64,000 nucleotides of DNA, taken from the NCBI GenBank assembly GCA_964404895.1, contig CAYOLV010000002.1, positions 558,001-622,000 of the forward strand, given 5' to 3'. This document shows positions 60,800 through 64,000 of the stretch, in pieces. Position numbers and translations under genes: made by a program. The DNA is from JBGSUZ01 sp964404895. Its GTDB lineage: Bacteria; Bacillota; Clostridia; Peptostreptococcales; Acidaminobacteraceae. Below the pieces are notes generated by a model. The model did no database searches and had not been told where the DNA came from. It saw only the letters and a list, made by a program, of their open reading frames with translations. Position 1 is the stretch's first letter, and every line of letters begins with the position of its first letter.

Positions 60800-61458
60800 A
60801 GAATATTGATTGATTTTCTCTTTTTATTTATCTGGCATTTCTGGTATCTGTAGTTACCTGGACTTAAATTAAGTTTCAACCTAATCTCTAAATCCGAGTA
60901 TCCTTTATTCATCAATTTATAAATTTCCGTTTGCTGATCCGAAAGTTTCGACTCAACAATCTTTGCCTTCACCTTCTCAGCATTTTTCTTTAGCTGTTCA
61001 GCATCACAAGACTCATCTAGATTGATTCTAGAGACATTCTTATAGAGAAGTTTAACTCTTTCATGTACACGCTCCACAGTATTATATGCGGCGCTTGCCG
61101 ATATGCCTAATGCCTTACCAATTTCACGATATGTAAGGTAAGTTCTCAAATGAAGAACTTTGACTTCATCGTAAGATATGACTTCCCACTTAAGCAACTT
61201 TTCAAGGGCCTCTTGCTGATATTGCCCGCCTTTTTCTTGAAGTGCTTTCTTAGAGCAGATATGCCTAGTTTCCTTAAGAGACGATCTAATCTCTGAAGCA
61301 TATTCAATAGCTGCGATATCTTGAGCGCTTAGTTTCTCTTTATTCTTCTTTTCCTGAATGTACTTGGTGATTTCTGACTCTTCTCTTTGAGCTAATAAGC
61401 CCATGAAAAGCCAGGTATCTTTAATATCAAAAGTCGCATTTTCAACACTTAGCTCCAT
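60796..61458 (-). CDS. Sigma-70 region 4-like HTH protein
   Basis: 220 aa, RBS AAGGAGGG. Two HTH segments: YLTYREIGKALGISASAAYN near residue 110, typical of sigma region 4, and KGYSDLEIRLKLNLSPGNYR near the C-terminus. The N-terminal 90 residues are helical. No region 2 is present, so it is likely an ArpU/sigma-like regulator rather than a full sigma factor. It may act on the transfer or replication operon. Confidence 0.65.
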   Translation of the reverse strand: MELSVENATFDIKDTWLFMGLLAQREESEITKYIQEKKNKEKLSAQDIAAIEYASEIRSSLKETRHICSKKALQEKGGQYQQEALEKLLKWEVISYDEVKVLHLRTYLTYREIGKALGISASAAYNTVERVHERVKLLYKNVSRINLDESCDAEQLKKNAEKVKAKIVESKLSDQQTEIYKLMNKGYSDLEIRLKLNLSPGNYRYQKCQINKKRKSINIL

Positions 61459-61506
61459 CTATAGCCCTCCTTGTCAAATTCATATTTCAAAATTGACTCA
61501 AATATG

Positions 61507-61830
61507 CTATAATGAAGCATGAGATTTTTCATATCTGAGTGAATTGAGCCTTCTGGTCGCCAAACGAGGGGCTCTTTTCTTTTGCTTATTTTTTGAAGTT
61601 TCTTCTTTTTGGATCATCTTAAGTACAGCCTTAATTTCAACGTTTTCCTTATTCAATGACTCATATTCAAAATACACATCTCTCTTTAATGCTTCAATTC
61701 CAGTACGTGCAGTTAAATCTTCTTCTTTTATCAAGTCTAATTCTAAATTGCTGAGATCTTCTCGAAGTTGCTTTGCTTCAAGTTGATTATCCTCTAACCT
61801 TGCACTTAAAATTTCATTTACGAAAATCAT
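61507..61830 (-). CDS. Hypothetical 107-aa coiled-coil protein
   Basis: ATG at 61830 overlapping the previous stop (TGATG). It has a long Glu/Leu coiled coil (SARLEDNQLEAKQLREDLSN) and a basic tail (KNKQKKRAPRLATRRLNSLR). Not recognised. It is co-transcribed with the XRE gene upstream. Confidence 0.6.
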   Translation of the reverse strand: MIFVNEILSARLEDNQLEAKQLREDLSNLELDLIKEEDLTARTGIEALKRDVYFEYESLNKENVEIKAVLKMIQKEETSKNKQKKRAPRLATRRLNSLRYEKSHASL

Positions 61831-62015
61831 CAATTTCCCTCCTGTAAATTTACTTTGCTTAAATCGATGCTATTTGACTTGAGCTTAGATGCCATGCAGC
61901 TAATATTAATTGGCTTAAGATCTTTCATAGCTTCATCAAGTTCTTCAATACTATGAATTCCGTGAGCAGCGAGTAATTTCCACATGTTTTCTTCTCTTGT
62001 TTTCTCTGATTGCAA
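61830..62015 (-). CDS. Hypothetical 61-aa protein, TTG start
   Basis: TTG at 62015 is placed after GAGGTGA, which lies just past the stop of the XRE gene; the frame extends upstream but only inside that gene. The product contains MWKLLAAHGIHSIEELDEAM. Not recognised. It is in the early leftward operon. Confidence 0.5.
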   Translation of the reverse strand: MQSEKTREENMWKLLAAHGIHSIEELDEAMKDLKPINISCMASKLKSNSIDLSKVNLQEGN

Positions 62016-62028
62016 AGAAATCACCTCA

Positions 62029-62229
62029 TCATATTTTTGTCTTGTCATTTGCTGTGTCAAAAAACTCTGTCCAGGAAACGCCGAAAACTTCTGCAATTTT
62101 CTGAGCTGTTTTAATACCAGGCTTAGACCCTTTCTCAATTTTTCCAATTAAAGTTCTATCAACTCCGACAAGCTGAGATAAAGCCTCTTGTGTTAGTTTT
62201 TTTTCAACCCTCATTTTTTTCAAATTTAG
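62029..62229 (-). CDS. XRE-family HTH regulator (leftward)
   Basis: 66 aa from the ATG with AAGGGGTGATACT upstream; longer readings have no site. HTH_3 domain: MRVEKKLTQEALSQLVGVDR, then TLIGKIEKGSKPGIKTAQKI. It is divergent from the rightward XRE gene, giving a phage-like two-regulator switch around the palindromic operator. Confidence 0.85.
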   Translation of the reverse strand, partial: LNLKKMRVEKKLTQEALSQLVGVDRTLIGKIEKGSKPGIKTAQKIAEVFGVSWTEFFDTANDKTKI

Positions 62230-62329
62230 CATAGTATCACCCCTTGCGATATTATAATTCTCATTATTTTTATTATGTGAATTATTTTCTCTTATTGCAC
62301 TTAGAATATCAGAATATAATTCTCTAGTC

Positions 62330-62364
62330 AACAATTAATGTGAAATTTTTTCACATTAATTGTT
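62330..62364. promoter_or_regulatory. Perfect 16-bp-arm palindrome between divergent XRE genes
   Basis: AACAATTAATGTGAAA-TTT-TTTCACATTAATTGTT. Such a long perfect dyad midway between divergent regulators is an obvious operator for one or both XRE proteins. Confidence 0.85.
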
Positions 62365-62408
62365 ATACCACTTTTTGTATCCTAAAATAGATATATTGAG
62401 GTGAGTTG

Positions 62409-62711
62409 ATGAGTATTTCCAATAGATTACGCGAACTTAGAATAAGTAAGAAATTAACACAATCAGATGTTGCAAATAAACTTGGTGTTGAAAGATCGAC
62501 TTATGGCAAATATGAAACTGGCAATTCTTCAGCCGATGTAGAGACTTTGAAAAAAATTGCAGAAATTTACCAAGTTAGTTTGGGGGATATAGTTGGGTAT
62601 TCCGAACCAGAGTGGTTTCACCGCCTAGACGGCTATTTAGAATTAACTGATGAAGATAGAGAAAATGTAGAAAAATATATTGAATTCCTTAAAACTAAGT
62701 ATTCAAAATAA
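62409..62711 (+). CDS. XRE-family repressor (rightward)
   Basis: 100 aa from the ATG at 62409 with GAGGTGA. The N-terminal HTH is LRELRISKKLTQSDVANKLG, then VERSTYGKYETGNSSADVET. A short C-terminal region (WFHRLDGYLELTDEDRENVE) has no peptidase domain, so it is a simple cI-like repressor. It is upstream of and co-directional with the recombinase, so it may control excision. Confidence 0.88.
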   Translation: MSISNRLRELRISKKLTQSDVANKLGVERSTYGKYETGNSSADVETLKKIAEIYQVSLGDIVGYSEPEWFHRLDGYLELTDEDRENVEKYIEFLKTKYSK

Positions 62712-62724
62712 TATTCCACTTCAC

Positions 62725-62751
62725 TGGTACCTACTTAAATATTAGGTACCA
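62725..62751 (+). terminator. Terminator-like hairpin after the rightward XRE gene
   Basis: TGGTACCTA/TAGGTACCA stem followed by TTTTACTTT, between the repressor and the recombinase. It may separate their transcripts or attenuate read-through. Confidence 0.65.
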
Positions 62752-62799
62752 TTTTACTTTCTAAAAGTATCCACCACATTTATAAATAGAGGTGCCCAA

Positions 62800-64000
62800 A
62801 TGAATTTAAAAGCAGCACTATACGTTCGTGTAAGCACGAGCCATCAAATTGACAAAGACTCTTTACCATTTCAAAGAAAAGAGTTAGAAAATTATTCAAA
62901 ATACCTACTAGGAATTGATGACTTTGAAATATTTGAAGATGCAGGATATTCAGCAAAAAATACTGATCGGCCTAAGTATCAGGAAATGATGACTCGGATC
63001 CGTGCAAAAGAATTCTCTCATATGCTCGTATGGAAGATTGACAGAATTTCTAGAAATCTAAAAGACTTCACCGAAATGTATGATGAGCTAAAAAGTAGTG
63101 GCATCATTTTTATATCAAAAAATGAACAGTTTGATACTTCCTCGGCCATGGGCGAGGCAATGCTCAAAATTATTCTAGTATTTGCGGAGCTTGAACGAAA
63201 ATTAACTGCAGAACGGGTTTTTTCAATTATGCTTTCTAGGGCAGAAAAAGGTCTCTGGAATGGATCTACCGTACCGTTAGGCTATGACTGGTCAACAGAA
63301 CTGAAATACCCTGTTATAAATGAAACTGAAGCTTCTCTTGTTAAGCGTATTTACAATTTATATGAAGAACTTAACTCAACAGTCCAAATAGCTCATAAAT
63401 TTAATAATGAACATGTTCAAACAAAGCGTTCTGGCCGCTGGAGTGCAAAGACTATTAATGACGTACTCAGGAATCCTTTCTATATTGGTACGTACAGATA
63501 CAATATTAAGAAATCTAACACCAAACGCTTTAAAGATAAAAGTGAATGGATTGTAATTGAAAATAATCATCCTGGTATTATTGAGAAGGATCAGTTTGAG
63601 AGAGTTAATGCTGCGCTTACCGCAAATTTTAGAGGTGATTCAAAGATTCAACGTTCTAATAACAATATTCATATATTGGGAAAGCTTTTGTATTGTAAAA
63701 AATGTAATTCAATGCTTATAGCTGGGTTAGATAGCGCTCGAAGCGATGGCTATCGTCCTTCTCGTTATACATGCGCTGGAAACTTATATTATGATAACTT
63801 AACTAGCTGTAATAATTATGTAAGTGATATTACACTACTTCCATTCATTCTGAATTACATATCCAATTTTTCAATTCTGCAAAATGTAATTGATCAAAGT
63901 TATTCACTTCCAAAGATTGAGAAAGAACTATTACAGGGATCTATATTTAAAGATGTAATTGGAATTGAGAAGAAAGGTCTTGAACAGACTTATATTGCTT
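62800..64000 (+). CDS. Large serine recombinase (integrase), C-terminus outside the window
   Basis: 400 codons are open from the ATG at 62800 to the edge. The N-terminal resolvase domain has ALYVRVSTSHQIDKDSLPFQ (catalytic Ser near residue 10), then KIDRISRNLKDFTEMYDEL and FAELERKLTAERV. The recombinase domain is RSGRWSAKTINDVLRNPFYI, and a zinc ribbon has YCKKCNSM and YTCAGN. It integrates and excises the element at an unknown attB. RBS GAGGTG at 62789. This places the right end of the element shortly beyond 64 kb. Confidence 0.93.
   Translation, partial: MNLKAALYVRVSTSHQIDKDSLPFQRKELENYSKYLLGIDDFEIFEDAGYSAKNTDRPKYQEMMTRIRAKEFSHMLVWKIDRISRNLKDFTEMYDELKSSGIIFISKNEQFDTSSAMGEAMLKIILVFAELERKLTAERVFSIMLSRAEKGLWNGSTVPLGYDWSTELKYPVINETEASLVKRIYNLYEELNSTVQIAHKFNNEHVQTKRSGRWSAKTINDVLRNPFYIGTYRYNIKKSNTKRFKDKSEWIVIENNHPGIIEKDQFERVNAALTANFRGDSKIQRSNNNIHILGKLLYCKKCNSMLIAGLDSARSDGYRPSRYTCAGNLYYDNLTSCNNYVSDITLLPFILNYISNFSILQNVIDQSYSLPKIEKELLQGSIFKDVIGIEKKGLEQTYIA

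Larger units (their letters stand above)
22538..64000. mobile_element. Integrative conjugative element with Tad-type pilus and plasmid-like replication (left end approximate, right end outside window)
   Basis: Contents visible here: a large serine recombinase, divergent XRE regulators, ParR/ParM, a PrimPol-type primase with iterons, a replication-relaxation protein, FtsK-type coupling ATPase, TcpC, TcpD, TcpE, VirB4, VirB6-like, M23 peptidase, a Tad pilus set, a serine resolvase and cargo. Housekeeping genes end at 19.2 kb. The left boundary is set at the first gene (prepilin peptidase) that plausibly serves the element; it could lie anywhere between 19.3 and 22.5 kb. Whether the form is an integrated ICE or a co-integrated plasmid is inferred from the integrase. 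Confidence 0.75.

Noticed and set aside
61480..61520. Plus-strand promoter TTGACT/TATAAT near the sigma-like gene
   Set aside because: The spacing between the hexamers is only about 9 nt and no plus-strand gene follows.
1..64000. CRISPR arrays, rRNA or tRNA genes
   Set aside because: No regular repeat-spacer array and no rRNA or tRNA sequence was noticed by eye. The iterons in 55.9-56.1 kb are phased coding repeats without unique spacers of CRISPR type.

Overview
The window reads as an AT-rich chromosome segment of an anaerobic, low-GC Gram-positive bacterium (Firmicutes, most likely class Clostridia). The reasons are strong AGGAGG-type ribosome sites, the conserved run sigA-dnaG-dgt-ppdK-ppsR-ccpN-glyS-recO-mgtE-era-cdd-ybeY-phoH-yqeY-rpsU-HIT-mtaB, use of pyruvate phosphate dikinase with its regulatory kinase, a T-box in front of glyS, and a rubrerythrin remnant. 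The genus cannot be fixed from the sequence alone.

Region 1 (1-19.3 kb) is ordinary housekeeping sequence, all on the minus strand and tightly packed. Several annotated starts use GTG or TTG, chosen by ribosome-site position. A CcpN-like repressor, PpsR and PpdK form a carbon-flow control unit with a clear promoter and a dyad that may be an operator.

Region 2 (19.3-22.5 kb) is a junction zone of small genes and debris: a 68-aa gene, a zinc-ribbon DUF6431-like protein, an IstB (IS21-type) ATPase fragment, a 49-aa Cys peptide, an orphan plus-strand gene bounded by a long dyad and 23-bp inverted repeats, the last 24 codons of a rubrerythrin gene with its terminator, and a 34-aa zinc-knuckle protein. 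The left end of the mobile element probably lies here.

Region 3 (about 22.5 kb to beyond the right edge) looks like an integrative conjugative element (ICE). From left to right it carries: a prepilin peptidase and YdjM-like hydrolase; a 1991-aa secreted surface protein and a SLH-like secreted partner; a RelBE-type toxin-antitoxin pair; a small serine resolvase; a three-Cys radical-SAM protein with its TcmP partner; an HD-GYP phosphodiesterase followed by a Tad/Flp-type pilus set (CpaB-like, two TadE-like, pilin, TadC, TadB, TadA, TadZ); an M23 peptidase; a Gram-positive type IV secretion set (VirB6-like, VirB4, TcpE, TcpD, TcpC, FtsK-type coupling protein); accessory small proteins; a replication-relaxation protein; a PrimPol-type primase; ParR/ParM partition genes; a sigma-like HTH protein; divergent XRE regulators around a perfect operator; and a large serine recombinase that runs off the right edge.

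The Tad and conjugation genes are contiguous and co-directional over 16 kb. The simplest reading is one transfer operon in which a retractable or adhesive Tad-type pilus, matured by the element's own prepilin peptidase and perhaps controlled by c-di-GMP, helps mating-pair contact for the T4SS. The element also looks able to replicate and segregate like a plasmid: the primase gene carries seven in-frame iterons phased at 42/21 bp, followed by GC-rich hairpin repeats, and a ParMR cassette lies just upstream. No canonical relaxase was recognised in the window.
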